The notes under the pieces are model-generated. The model did not search any database and was not told the DNA's origin. It saw only the letters and a list, made by a program, of their open reading frames with translations. From Curvularia sp. ZM96 (taxonomy: Eukaryota > Ascomycota > Dothideomycetes > Pleosporales > Pleosporaceae): 64,000 nucleotides of DNA. The stretch lies in NCBI GenBank assembly GCA_022457065.1, contig JAJGBQ010000007.1, forward strand, positions 2,692,501 to 2,756,500, written 5' to 3'. Position numbers and translations under genes: made by a program. This document shows, piece after piece, positions 1 through 12,480 of this stretch (position 1 is its first letter; every line of letters starts with the position of its first letter).

Positions 1-1024
1 GTATTTACATTGACATGGTAGATCAGTGCATACGCGTTTGACACATGAGCGCCGATGCTAACATGCGTCTAGGAAATCACTACTTACTCCGTAGGTAGTT
101 AGCACCAGTTACTAAGCAATTTGCGCAGCGCTACGCACCAGGGTCGCCCCTGTAGAGCGCAAGCTTACCAGGAATGGCCGTTGCAGCTCTTTACGTCTTT
201 TTTTTTTTTTCCGACGACATCGCAGTTACTACCTGAGATGGCCATGTTCATTAAGCAAAATTACTAAGTTTTCTTTGGAAATTGTCGCAGGCAAGTGCAG
301 GCGGTTGTGTGCATCTTCGCCCAAGTGCGAGGAACTATGCTGACTGATTAAACAGCGAGCATCATCACGATCGCTATATTACACAGCTGCAATGAACGAA
401 CCATGAGCTCACGCTCATTTGCCACATGTTCTGATCCAGCTCTAGCCGTGCAAGTGTATCACAGGCGAGGGCTCCACTTCTGACGTGAGCTGCAGATATC
501 AGTGTATCTAGCAACGTCCAACTCGAACTTTCCATAAGATTTCTATTGTTCTAGTTACGACCAGGAACTACATTGGAAGCCCTTTACGAGATGATTGAGC
601 CAAAATATACCATGAGACAGGACTAGCAAACTTACAAAGTTCATGAGACGTTGTTTTATGAGATGTACTATCAACTCCACACGCTTCATAGGAGCTATGT
701 TTATCCCCACGATATGCGGTCTGACGTAAAGTGCAAGCGGCGCAGCCTTTTCTTCTTCTAGGCAGTGATCGTGTAGCCTATCCTATTTGCTTACGCTATC
801 ACGCATCTTATTGAAACAAGCTGTTCACTCTCCTACATCCACCTCTGCTTGTCATCTCTGTTATGCAGCAGTCCTCTGCATAATTTCTAAGCTACCTACC
901 GGAGTAGTTCATAACCCACTATTCGGTTCCAAAGACGTCAAGTCGATCCAGTGGAAAACTTCCTCGCTTTGACGGTCCTATTTTGTCCCCCCAGACTGTT
1001 GCGAAGACCCATTGTTCAATCATT
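1..1024. other. Upstream region without a recognised gene
   Basis: Mixed base composition, not RIP-like. I see no convincing coding region, only short frames. A poly-T run lies near 199-212. The last few hundred bases are presumably the promoter and 5' leader of the kinase gene that follows. Confidence 0.5.
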
Positions 1025-2492
1025 ATGACGAACGCCACCACTTTTCCAAACATCGTCGGCGTCCGCTACGGCATCGGCAAGCAGATTGGCGAGGGCTCCT
1101 TTGGCACCATCTTTGAGGGCACTAACCTGCTCAACCATCAGCAGGTCGCTATCAAGTTCGAGCCTTTCAAGAGCACAGCTCCTCAACTGGGCAACGAATA
1201 TCGCACGTACAAGGCCCTTCTCGGTTGCCGTAAGTTTTCTTATTTTCTCTATCATATACCCTAATGTCGTCTACTTCATCGATGAGCTTTATACACTTGA
1301 GGAACCCAGCTAATATGACGCAGCCGGGATTCCTAAAGTCTACTATTTTGGCCGAGAGGGCCTCCACAACATCCTGGTCATCGATTTGCTCGGTCCTAGT
1401 CTGGAAGACCTGTTCCGGCAATGCAACAGAAAATTCACAGTTAAAACTGTAATTATGGTCGCTAAGCAGATGGTATGTTCATCGAGCGCTCTTTCCACCT
1501 TCCAAGTCTAAACTATGTGTAGTTGTCAAGAATCCAGACAGTTCACGAAAAGAATCTAATTCACCGCGACGTGAAGCCGGAGAATTTCCTCGTTGGTCGG
1601 CTGAACTCTAGGAGCGCCAACATAATCCATGTGGTGGATTTTGGCATGGCTAAACAGTACCGGGAACCCAAGACGAAGCAACACATTCCATACAGGGAAC
1701 GCAAGTCTCTCACTGGTACAGCACGTTACATGAGTATCAACACTCATCTTAGATGCGAGCAGTCTCGCAGAGACGACCTGGAAGCTCTGGGTTATGTCAT
1801 GATGTACTTCCTCCGAGGTAGTCTTCCATGGCAGGGTCTCAAGGCTACTACCAACGAGCAGAAGTACAACAGAATTAGTAGAATGAAGCAAACAGTTCCC
1901 ATCGAAGACATTTGCAAAGGCTTTCCTGGTTTGTCTATCAGTCTTTCCTTCTGCAAAATATGACTCACAAACAACAGAAGAGTTCAGCAAGTACCTTGTT
2001 TACGTCCGTAACCTGGGATTCGAGGATACACCTGACTACGACTACCTACGTGGACTGCTTACCCAGGCGCTTGAAAGCACTGGCGACTTTGAGGACGGTG
2101 AGTATGACTGGATCAAGCCGAACGGTCAGATGGGCTGGAAGGCTATGAGGATCAACTCCATGGTCCCACAGATGCATCACACCAACGTTCGCCAGAACTT
2201 CCCTACCGCCGTTGTCATCCACGACCAACGCAGCATGGCACATCTGCCGGTGGAGCACCACGGCTTGATGCGATCCCTCCCGAACTACGTATTAACGCAA
2301 TCTGCATCCAGAAGAAACTGTGACCAAGCTCAGTTCGAATGCAGTCAATCAAGCCTAATCCAAAATCAATACCGCGTGACATATCCGCAAAGTCCAAATG
2401 CGCAGCCATTACAAGAGCAGCGGGAGCCTGAGGTGCAGCACTTCATGCAGAAGTTTACTAACACACTTTGCTGCAGCAAAAGCCACGGATAA
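1025..2492 (+). CDS. Casein kinase I-like serine/threonine kinase (Hrr25/CK1 type), 4 exons
   Basis: Predicted to phosphorylate Ser/Thr on protein substrates. Exons 1025-1229, 1324-1472, 1523-1928 and 1978-2492 join with GT..AG introns in consistent phase to give 424 residues, a usual CK1 length. Visible: glycine-rich loop GEGSFG (about residues 22-27), VAIK lysine (K44), catalytic IHRDVKPEN (D134), DFG (D157), the CK1-type SIN motif in GTARYMSINTHL (S189-N191) and EQSRRDDLEALGY. ATG at 1025 is chosen because family similarity begins there; an in-frame extension to 983 lacks homology. Several normally fixed CK1 positions differ (HRDVKPEN rather than YRDIKPDN; M before SIN), so this looks like a divergent paralogue rather than the housekeeping copy. 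The tail ends in a Cys-Cys containing segment. It neighbours a Starship-type recombinase and could be cargo, which is inference. Confidence 0.85.
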
Positions 2493-3237
2493 CGAGTCCG
2501 CTACACGAACTACAGAACTCTGTGCATGTTTCGTCGTAATGCGGTGCTCACTAATCCAACCTGACTTCTGATCCACATCCTGTTTTAGAGATAGAAAATG
2601 AAATATAACTCATCTTTCTTAGGTTTTCTTGTCAGTATTGATGCGTGAGCTTCCAACTCAAAGTACCTGTAACTTTGTCCGTTACGGCATTCGTTCCGTC
2701 GCGAAGGTATGCACATTAAAGAATACGTCACCTCACGTGAGCAAAGCCTTTGTACTTTTTGTTCATAATGCAGTCGTGTACACTCTCATGCACTTGCAGC
2801 TTCCGGTTTCTGCAAGCAGACGACCTTTAATCCCACGCTAAGCCTCTATCGCTTAGTGGTAATCTTACCCAGATAGTACTAGTTTCTACCAGCAATGCCA
2901 TGGGTCGATCTGCTTTCAGACGCTCAGACCAATCAATGTGTCATATCTATAGAGCCTAAGACTTTTCCAGATAAGCGTATGCCAGGCGGATCCATGTCCC
3001 GCGTGGGATAACAAGTAAGCCGGGTGTGCAAAGCGGAAGCTACAAATGCATGAGAGTGTAGCTTGACTGGTAGTGCGATCTCTGACTTTTAAGCCAATTC
3101 TAACTGTGAAATGTGAACAGATTTCTATAATTATATGATCTCTCTGATTTACTTGGAACAGGTGGCACAGAAGAGACGTTGATGCTTTCATTTAGATGCT
3201 TAGGGTAGGTGGTAAGCCCAGAAAAGCCCTACCTGAT
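2493..3237. other. Intergenic, convergent 3' ends
   Basis: This lies between the kinase stop and the stop of the minus-strand recombinase gene. No frame resembles a known protein and I find no repeat structure. It probably holds both 3' untranslated regions. Confidence 0.5.
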
Positions 3238-5660
3238 CTATTTAAAGCTGTTCGAAACGGTGCCGTGCAGCTCGAAAGCATGACGCCGCATGTCCATTAC
3301 AGTCTCTAGGTGTTCATTACATAGTTCACATCTTTCGCCCGTACTTTCGTTGAACTTCCTTAGATGCCCTTTGAAGTGTTTACTTAGGTCACCTGGCGAC
3401 GAAAAACGGTACACACGTTCTTCCACGGCGAGATGTTTGTTGCCTAGACATATAAAGCATATCTTTGGTCTTTTTTCCTCGACAAGAACTTTTTTCGCGT
3501 GTTCGATTTTGTTTTCGTCCATGTCAACGGTCTCTTGAGGCATAGAGTTGGCGCTGGCGTCTTCTATACGGTTTCTTGGCGTTCCACCTTCCTCATAACC
3601 GCAGTAGCTTGCAACTTCCCTGATGGCTTTAACTCTTCGTTCAGCCTCTTCCTCAATAGTTGATCCAGGTAAAGACATGAGTGATGCGATCAACTCCTTA
3701 TGCTGCTGTGTGCGTCTAACACACTGGTTTAATCCGGTCTTGATCTTTTTCTCAAACTTTCCACCCGAAAGTTGTAACTGTATATCTTCCATCGCTCGCT
3801 TTCTGTCGTACTCTCTCCTGATGGTCTTTAGGAGTGCGTTCCTCTTCTGCTGCCTTTCGTTGCGGATCCTTCTTATGTGCTCCTCGTATCCTGGAGACCC
3901 TTTGCTTAGTTTTTTCAGCTTCTTTAGTAGCCTATAGATTTCCGGATCTTGGTTAACAGACTCTGATTGTTCTCGAGTAAGAGATCGCGGTCGGTCTGGA
4001 TCGATGGATCGGCTCATTCTGGTTGCTGCCTGTATGAGTTCGCTCTGTGGCCTTGTGCCTCTCACAACAGCTTGTACATCCAATCTAATGTTTCTTGAAC
4101 CGTAATGATTCAAGAAGACCCTTGAATTGGAGTGATTCATGATCATGTTTCGCAAGTTTTCGCTAACGTCTCCTATAATTAGAGATTAGTAAATTTTGTT
4201 TACTAGATTCATTTCCATTTCTTTTCCCACATACCATTCTGGTCAAAAGCATTGCCTGATCCGTATCGGAGACAGTACGGTTTCGCCACATCTTTAAACC
4301 CTGCGATCTCACCGACTTGTTTCATATGCTGTTTGACAGTATAGTACGGTAAGTCCTCATTACTAATTACGCGTCTAGTTGTTGTTTTATCGTATCGACG
4401 AAAAACGCAGAGATCAAAAACTGTTTCCTTAAGAGGTATAACGAGTTCGTTACACTCAGGTCGGATATCAAGCTTGTATAAGTCCTCTGGGGTCAAGTCA
4501 GAGTTCAAAAAGACATTGTCGTGAAACATGAGACCTAGTAAATAGACGTGGGGGCTCATGCAAAGAGAGGGATCGAAAAGAATTTCAGGGATGTCGAAAG
4601 TATTCCTGTGATGTTAGCGGACTCCGCATAGTCATAGAAGTGCTCAGATATTTGTATACATACGACGGTTTAGGACCTAAGTACGTTTTGGTGTTGCGGT
4701 ACGTCAATTCTATAAGAATGTTATGTGGGCCACCATCTGGATGTCGCTGTATGGAGAGTTTCACATCCCTATAGCGCAACCCTAGGAGGGCGGTAGGACG
4801 ATTTGCTGTGATGAAACCCCCTTGTATAAAGAAGCATGTCTGGATGCGGTACCTTCCCACATCGAACATCTTCTGGGTGGTTGTCAATGTTGTTTGTACG
4901 ATCTCAAGAACATCTTTTACGTCCATCATAGGTTTCTCTGCCGGTTGAAAACTCAAGTCATATTCCTGAGCTAAGTCGCGTGTCAACTTTGAATCTTGTT
5001 AGCTCAACTTCCGAGGCATAGCTTGCTAGGCAAAACGAGGGTATAACTGACAATCAACGTCTTTTCTTTCATCTCGCTGTCCATGTCCCTCTCTGTGACC
5101 TTCCTGTACAATATGAGGAAGTTCTTTCGGTAAGTACTCAGAGAAGATGCTGATTTGGTTCCGCGAAGCTTTCTTTTTTTTTTCTCATCTGGTCCTATCT
5201 TTTGGTCTAACTTCCACGAGAGGAAGCTTTTATAATCACCAGCTGTCAAATTCACCATCATTTCAACTGGGTCCCTGTTCACTATTGTTTTACAATATCT
5301 ATGAGGGAATCAGCTTCGTAAGTTTTGAAAGTGCGACCTAATAAAAGAAAGTGAAGAGCAAAGAAGTTGAGGGAAGACTTACTGTTGCCATTGCAGCTTA
5401 ATGTTATTCTGTTGCGCAGTCGTGCTGCGTGTGTACTTATTAGTGATCGTCGTGTTATTGATGTTTCTTGCGATCGCTCGATAATATTCCGCTGAACGGC
5501 CAGCTTCATCTCCAGATGTTTCATCGTCGCTGGGCAGACCTGGTCGCGACTTCGATTCATTTCTGATGTCGCTCCCCACACTGGTACCATCATTCTCGTA
5601 CTCCGGATCATTGTATGACAAGTTGGATGTTGAGACGGAGCTTATGCGACTGCTACTCAT
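3238..5660 (-). CDS. DUF3435 tyrosine recombinase (Starship captain-like), 5 exons
   Basis: Putative site-specific tyrosine recombinase of the DUF3435 family, which in Pezizomycotina includes the 'captains' that mobilise giant Starship elements. Read on the minus strand, exons 5660-5383, 5298-5048, 4994-4664, 4605-4235 and 4172-3238 join in phase to 721 residues with no internal stop; the 5047/4995 junction is the least certain. Recombinase motifs: NRPTALLGLRYRDV (R242), YCLRYGSGNAFD (R400) and MNHSNSRVFLNHY (H424, candidate nucleophile Y434). A long basic, coiled-coil-like middle follows, then two C2H2-like fingers near residues 649-680 (C649, C652, H676, H680) and 692-713. Exon 1 (about 92 residues) is acidic and low complexity. 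Unlike the transposons to the right it shows no RIP damage. Many fungi carry DUF3435 genes outside Starships, so captain status is inference. Confidence 0.85.
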
Positions 5661-6234
5661 GGCAGTTATTTACAGGCGAGTTTGTGGTATTGAGGAAGCG
5701 ATTGACAAAATAGTAGAATCGATGTTGCAACAAATTAGTGAATGCACAAAAAGTTGGTTCACTATGCGGATTTCTGAGGCGGTCGCGTTTGAATGATTGA
5801 TATCTCTTAGTCCTCTGCCTCCTCGTGCGAACAGGAGGTAATATCAAGAAGAATGGGTGATAATGGAAGAGAAAAGAGATACTGATTTGTGCGCAAGATA
5901 CATAGCATCAACCAGTCTTAAGTACGCAATTGATTCACTGTTCACATAGAAAGCCCATTTGTGCTTTGATAAGCGCAGCATGGAAATACAGGGACTGCCC
6001 TTGCAGACCCACGGGGGGTAAGATGATCGCATGCTTACAGCGGGTTGATAATGACAGGGTTGTGTTCCTCCCAATGTGCTAGTGGTTTCACTAATCTTGA
6101 TTTAGTAACCCGGACAAGCGTATGCGCTGCTGAGCCCCCAAGGACAATAGAGCGGTTTTGCGGCAAATCAGCATCGGAATCCAGCTTCCGTGTCTGCCAG
6201 ATACGGAAGCCGATTTGCCATCTTATTTTTTAAG
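5661..6234. other. Upstream of the recombinase, edge of the AT-rich block
   Basis: Normal-composition sequence between the recombinase start and the abrupt onset of AT-rich retrotransposon debris at about 6235. No gene recognised. It carries an imperfect palindrome, listed separately. If the recombinase is a captain, the 5' edge of its element should lie in or near this stretch. Confidence 0.5.
6162..6219. repeat. Interrupted palindrome upstream of the recombinase
   Basis: Two nested pairs of inverted arms: GGCAAATC (6162-6169) pairs with GATTTGCC (6212-6219), and CTTCCGT (6185-6191) pairs with ACGGAAG (6203-6209). It sits beside the composition break. It could be a protein-binding site or an element terminus; function unknown. 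Confidence 0.5.
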
Positions 6235-6239
6235 AGAGT

Positions 6240-8433
6240 TATATATACGCATGCCTAGTAGTAGCTAGAGTTTGTAGTTTACTAGTTCTATAGTCTCTAG
6301 AATTTTAAATAGTTCTAATTAGAGATTATCTAGTTTCTTACTTAGTCGCTTAGTTTTTAGGTTTTATTATAATAAGAAAACTTTATCTCCTTTCTTAAAG
6401 GTTAGTCTCTTAATTCTTTACTTATTTGCGGCTTTAAATATCGTAAGGTTCCTATAAGCGATATTCTTGCTTAATTCTTTATATAATTCTCGTATTAGTT
6501 AAGCTTTATCGTCTACTCTAACCGCAATACTTTCGATATTCTTTAGGTCTTAATAAGTAACTAGCTTATACCTATAATTAGCGTAGTGCGGCGAGTGCTT
6601 CGTGGTCGCTAATCTTATACTATTATAGGCTAATTATGCTATTAGTAAGAGTTTAATCTAGTTATCTTATAGCTTATTAGCGTATATTTACAAGTATTAT
6701 TCTAGCGTCTAGTTTGTTCGCTCTATTTGTCTATTAGTTTCTAGGTAGAAGCTAGTCAATAGCTTCTTTTTTACTTCTATCTTTGCTAAGAACGTTAACT
6801 AATACTTTAATATAAATAGCTTATCTCTATCCGTAATAAATTCTTTAGGTATACTATACTCTAATATTAGTGCCTTTGAAACTTCGTACGCGCACTCTTC
6901 TACTATAATAGTTTCTTCTATAGGCACGAACTTTGCTCTCTTAGTTAATTAGCACATAATTACTAGAATGGTGTTACAAAGTCGAGCTAATCCTAGTTCT
7001 AGTAACTTTAGGAGCTTTACTATAAAGTCTATTATTACGCTACTCTATAGTCGTGTTAGTAGTAGTAAAGGTTATAATAGGCTATAGAGCTTATATCTCT
7101 TAGGCTTATTCTAGTAACATGCTAAATAGTTACCTAGAATCTTCTATATCTCCGCTCGCAAGCGTGGTATTATAAATACTCTTATTAGTCGTCTAACTAT
7201 TTCTTTAACTCCTACGTGTCCGTATTCTAGAGACTCGTGTAGATCTCGTATAAGGTCTATCCTCATATGTAGAGATATATATATTTAGTCCTTCCAAATT
7301 ATATAATAGTACTTCTTATCGTCCTATAGTAGTGCTTCTTACTTAGGATTGTTAGTGTCTAGCTTCTATTTAGCTACTTTCTACTACTATTATTACTACA
7401 GAGTATTCGTCAACACGGCCACCTTAGCTACTCTAGCTAGTTCTAGCTAGTTATATCTTAAGCTACCGTCAGACATCTTCTTAAGTACTATATCGTGTGG
7501 TTCTTAGTAACCTTTATCGCGTAGGTTAGATCTTTAGCTTAGGGTATCTACTACTCTATTAAGCGATCCTACTTAATACGTTATCTTAAAGTCGAACTAG
7601 ATAAGTATCTTAGCCTATTAGACTTATCTTTAGTTAAGTTTCTTAGTCGTTATAAAACTTACTAGATTCTAGTAATTAGTAAAAACCTTAATCGTGTCTA
7701 GAAGTCCTAATAGGTACACTTCCTATTATTTAAAAGTATTAACTACTCTAAGTAGCTTCTTATCGTGAACGTCATAGTTAAGTTCTACTTCTAAGAACTT
7801 CCTAGAATAGTAGAACACTAGTCTCTATTTCTTATCTAGGCACTACTATAACATCATAGCCCTAAGTGCGTAGTCTAACGCGTCAGTCTCGACTCGCGTC
7901 TTCCGTCTTAGGTCGTACATCTCTAGTACAGGTGCTTCGAGGAAGATCTATTTAATCTAATTAAACGCCTTCTAATATTCCTCGTTCTACTAGAATTCTA
8001 CTTCTTTCTTTGTAATCTTGGAGAGTAGTGCGGTAATTTTTAAATAATCTTTAATAAACTTCTAATAATAATTAGCGAATTCTAGGAAGAATTACACGTT
8101 CTTAACTATTTTAGGTTTTAGCTATTCCTATATAGTCGCTATCTTCTTTAGGTTTATTTTAACTCTTTTAGTTAAGATAATAAAGCCTAGAAATTCCGTT
8201 TCTTTAACGTGGAATTCGCATTTTCCTAGCTACAAGTATAGCTTATATTCCTTAAGCTTCCTAAGCACTTTTTTAACATATTTAATATGTTCTTTAAGAG
8301 TCCCTCTAGAGTACACTAGTACATCGTCTAGATAGGCTATAACAAAGATCCTAAGATATTCATAGAGAGCGTTATTAATAACTAACTAAAAGGTTACCAG
8401 CGCATTTGTTAAACTAAATAGCATAACTATATA
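6240..8433 (-). pseudogene. Gypsy pol remnant: end of RT, RNase H, integrase
   Basis: On the minus strand the segment just left of transposon A carries a reverse transcriptase active-site region (FVIAYLDDVLVYSRG, about 8300-8360) followed by LGKCEFHVKETEFLGF-like RT/thumb sequence with one stop. Further left is an RNase H-like portion (about 7600-7950). An integrase core lies at about 6600-6960, with FITDRDKLF and the ERTNQTLE-type motif that contains the catalytic Glu region. The C-terminal integrase part ends near 6400. Many in-frame stops. The order RT, RNase H, integrase defines Ty3/gypsy rather than copia. Confidence 0.75.
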
Positions 8434-10280
8434 ACGTGGTTCACAAGCGAGCGAGCGTACCAAGCGAGCGAGCGTATCCCCACCAGCGCGTCAACTTCGA
8501 GACGTTATCACGCGCTTTTATTACAGTTAATAAACTATTATAATATATAAAATTAATTATTAGAATCGCTGTAATTACTTACACTATCTATCTTAACTAC
8601 GTAAGTACAAACGTTATATCTAGTCTAGTTATAACGCCCGCATCGCCTCTCTCCTCGCACCCTCTTCAACGCACTCTCACCACCACCACGACTACTATCT
8701 ACCTATTTAGCTAGTACTTCTTATATCTCGCTAACGGTAAGAGTCTCTTCTATCCGTACGTATCGCCACTTACGGCTCTTACGCTTTATTACTATATCTA
8801 GAGCTACTTTAAGACTATCTACTTTCTCGCGTAGTAATACTATCTTATATACTATCTATTATACATCTTTACTAAGCTGCGCGATCTTTTCGTCTAAAGA
8901 GCTTATAGAAGACCTAGGGCGGTTTCTTACTCTCTATCAAATAAGAGTACTTTAAGTCTCGACTTCGCGCGCGTTGCGTAGTATCTGCGCCTCCTAGGTA
9001 GCTACCTATTATAGTAATTATTTTAGCGTCTACACTACTATATTAAGCTTTAATAGCATAGCCTATAGATTATATAGGACTAGTCTAGCGCCTCTAAAGC
9101 TAGCTTAGATATTCTCCTTTATAATAGACTGCTTAAAAGTAGCCTTAAAGACAGACAGGAAGGTCTTCTTACTAATATAGTTAGTGCGATTGCGTGCTAA
9201 GCCTAAGATCACGTCGCTATACTTGCGCTTTAACGGCGAGAAGCAGGCGACGTTAAAGGGCTGCAATAGATAAGACGAGTGTACAGGCATATAGAGAAGA
9301 ATAATATTCTTCTCCTTATAAAGATCTTAAAATTCGATAGAGCAATGGCTCTTATAGCTATTAATAATAAGTAGTTAATACCTACCTATAGTATACCTCT
9401 TTATATAGGTATTAAAGTACTCTAGCCACGCAAGAGCAAGCTAATTATTCGTCTAGCTATTAGGGCTAACTTCAAGCACCTAGTCGGCAGATAGGTGCTT
9501 AAACTAGACGTCGATAAGCACCTTGCCCACAAAAATAACAAAGAGTAGTAGCTGGCGACCTAACGCGCCTACGCCTTAGATTATAGTAACCTACTAACAG
9601 TTGCCTGGCTAGATCTACTTCTTTTTACTATATCCCTCTAAGCCTATAATAACTAACTATAATAAAATCTTACCTATTATAAAGCTAGTTTCGTTAAAGT
9701 TATAGATATCGTCGTCTACGATACCCCACTTCTACTTTATCGCCTTGACTAGATCGAACCAGCGTTAGATAGCTACTAGATCTTCGCAGGTAGCTCGCTA
9801 GTAATCGTAAGGACGGCTCTAGCGTGTACGGAGCTCAGAAGTTCGCTTAACAAAGTTATCAACCTAGTTCTTGCTAATAGGGTCGCTAGCGCGCTTATAT
9901 AGAAGTTTATTAGCTATTACTCGAACGTCAGGCTTTATAGGCGCAAATCCTCGCGTAGACTCCTTAAGAATACGCTCAACTATAGCCTCCTCTTCTAGCT
10001 TATTTAGGCGCTTTAAGTTCGGTTCACAGTCGCGTCGAAAGCGTCTCCCAGCGCGTCAATACTTAAGTGTTAATTTAGGAAGATTATATATTCTAGCAGC
10101 ACGATAACTACTTTAAACGCGTTAAAAACTAATATTAGAAAGAGCAAGCTATAGATCTGCTTCAGTATAAGTAGACTAGGCGTTATATTATTAAGGCATT
10201 TCGCGTTTTCGTCTGAACGTTGACGCGCTAGTGGGGATACGCTCGCTCGCTTAGTACGCTCGCTCGCTTGTGAACCACGT
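8434..10280 (-). mobile_element. Pogo-like transposon A (family 1), inserted in gypsy RT
   Basis: 1847 bp flanked by TA/TA. Both ends begin ACGTGGTTCACAAGCGAG. Each terminal repeat has two tandem iterons CAAGCGAGCGAGCGTAC (second copy ends AT). The transposase on the minus strand is strongly RIP-decayed but recognisable: DETGF region near 9690, FSPLKRKY near 9230, and a psq-like helix near 10060 reading LTLKY.RAGRRFRRD. Transposon I at the right end of the window has the same iteron type. Confidence 0.85.
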
Positions 10281-12480
10281 TACTCGTATAGCCTATACTT
10301 CGTTTTAAACACCGTTTTCTATTCGTCTTCTTTCTTAATCCTAATTCTATAAAATCCTTCTCAAACGTTAAACTTCGTGAACTACTTAGCTCCCTAGAGT
10401 CGATCTATAAGCTCTAATATTAGTAGTAAGAGATATTAGTTTTTTCGTGTGCTAGCGTTTAACCTTTAGTAGTTAACACACAGTCGCTATTTACTATTAG
10501 GCTTCTTTACGAATAATATTAGTAAGGCTATTAGGCCATATTCTAGTTAAATAAATCTCTTCTTTAAGTTCTTATAGAGGTATTCCTATAGCTTAGCATC
10601 GTGCTTAGGCGCTATTAGGTACATGCCTCCTAGCGTTAACTTTACTCCTTCTTCTAAGACAATCTCGTAATCCTAGTCCTAGTACTTAGCTAGGTCTATT
10701 ACCTCGTTTTCTTTAAATAGTTCTCTAAACTCGTTCGTTTAGTATACTTCTAGTATATCTAGTAGTAAGAGTCCTTTCTTCGTAGTCGCGACTTATCTTA
10801 TCTATATAACTCCTACTTACTAAGGGTCCTTCGTATAGATTCTCGCGATCTTATATAGTAAGATCTTGCCAAATCTCCTATTCTTAGGTAAGCTCTAATT
10901 CGTCGGGCGTGTCTCGTGTCGTACTCTAGCAACCTTGCGCGTAGGTTCTTGGCTAAGTATAGTCTATTTCTACTAATTAATAGCTGGGTTATAGGCGTCT
11001 AGCTAGTTATAACTAATTAACATTTCTTTCTCTCTAAGGTCTATAATATTAATATTTATTTAACTTTATATATTAGCTACTATTATAGGCACTAACTACG
11101 TTTCTAGTCTTATAAAGCCGCTCCTATACACTATAGAACTGTTATTAGCTAATACTACTCGTATTGGCTTTTCCTTAGCCTAATAGAGTATCCTATATTT
11201 CTCTATAGTCTTTAGGGATATAACTATTCTTGCTACTCTACTATCTACTAGAGCTAATAGCTTATTTCCTAGTACGTATATAGTCGCAGTTAACCTAGAC
11301 TCGCGTCCTCTAATATTCCGTACTTTCTTAAGGGTCGTTTTAGGACTGCCTTTACTAGCGTGACCCTATCTCTAGTAGTATTCTAGTTTTTTAGTTAAGA
11401 GCGTCGGCCCTTCTCTAACCTCTTTCTTTCTTTAGGGAATTTTCTAGCTTGTTGTTTAGCTACTAAGTAATCTAGATAGGCGTCCCTATAGTATAATCTC
11501 TAATTACTATACCTATATAGTATAAGTTCTCTTCTAAGTGTCTATTCTCTAGTGCGCGTAGTCCTATTACGCTATTAATCTTAGTTCTTTTAATTAGTTC
11601 GTTACGGAAAGTAACCGCTATTTACTTTTATATTATAGTGTATCGTATACTAATCTTCTATATAAAAGGTCTAGTAGATGTTTATATAGGGCATTATTTC
11701 CTCTAGTGTCTATAGTATTAGGATCTAATCCTTCGTCGTGTTATGTATCTTATATTCTACTATTTAGCATTTCTTAGCTGTTATAGTTCTGTGTAGGTAG
11801 TGGCTTTCCTACCTTGCCGCGATTTGCTATTCTTAGTAGAATTAGTATTTCTCTACGTAGTTAATCTATTCTAGGCGCTCGTGCGCCTTCTAGTGTTCTT
11901 TCTTATAGATATAGTAATCTAATATTAGGTATTTATTTGCCTATAGATGCATATAGTAATAGCTATGCTCGTTAAGCTTACTCTATTCCTTTTTATCTAC
12001 GTGGTATATATAGAAATCTCTTCTATAGTCGACCTAGTAGAACTGTTAGTAGATTTCTTTCTCTTAGTTATAGTCTTCTACTAGTCGGTACTCTAGTAGC
12101 GTGGGGTCTATAAAGAGAGGTTATTCTTCGAACGCTTTCCTTGCTATAGTGTTGGCTTCGTAGCTAGTAACGTTAAGCCGTCGAGCGCGATACGCATAGG
12201 TATCCGCTACGTGCGTGGCGTCGCTATATAGCTAATATTCCCTCTTCGCTAGTCGTTGCTATATATCTATAGCGTTAATTTTCTAATTAGTTAGTTCTAG
12301 GGTTGCCTACCGCATAACCTTATTCGCCTAAATAGGTTAGGGAACTACCTTAAAGTCGTCTTCTTTATTTAAGCGTGCTTCTTTGTATAAGTCTATATCG
12401 TCGAAGTCGTCGTTTAACTTCTCGATAGATAGTAAGATAGATAGCTAAGCCTTTAGTATCTTAACTTTTACTACTACTTA
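10281..12480 (-). pseudogene. Gypsy protease and N-terminal RT remnant
   Basis: Immediately right of transposon A the minus strand reads into the N-terminal RT region, including a KYRLYEY-like stretch that normally precedes the VMPFGL(T)NAP motif. That motif resumes on the other side of A at about 8420, so A was inserted within RT. Further right is a poorly conserved stretch expected to hold protease and connecting sequence; I could not identify an aspartic protease motif with confidence. Heavily RIP-mutated. Confidence 0.6.

Noticed and set aside
983..1024. Upstream in-frame start of the kinase
   Set aside because: The 14 extra residues have no CK1 similarity and the first codon of that frame is not ATG; ATG at 1025 fits the family.
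2838..2910. tRNA-like sequence (CTCTATCGCTTAGTGGTAAT)
   Set aside because: An A-box-like D-loop pattern is visible but I could not form acceptor and anticodon stems or find a matching B box.
5300..5330. In-frame stop in the DUF3435 gene as evidence for a pseudogene
   Set aside because: The stop is avoided when the intron acceptor is placed at TCATAG (5299-5301), which also restores the expected YCK...DP motif, so the gene reads as intact.
6235..6500. 3' LTR of the gypsy element at its left edge
   Set aside because: No TGTTAC/GTAACA ends or LTR-like sequence found; the AT-rich block ends in integrase sequence.
8440..8500. Tandem CAAGCGAG units as a CRISPR array
   Set aside because: Only two units per end, in inverted pairs at transposon termini, in a eukaryotic genome.
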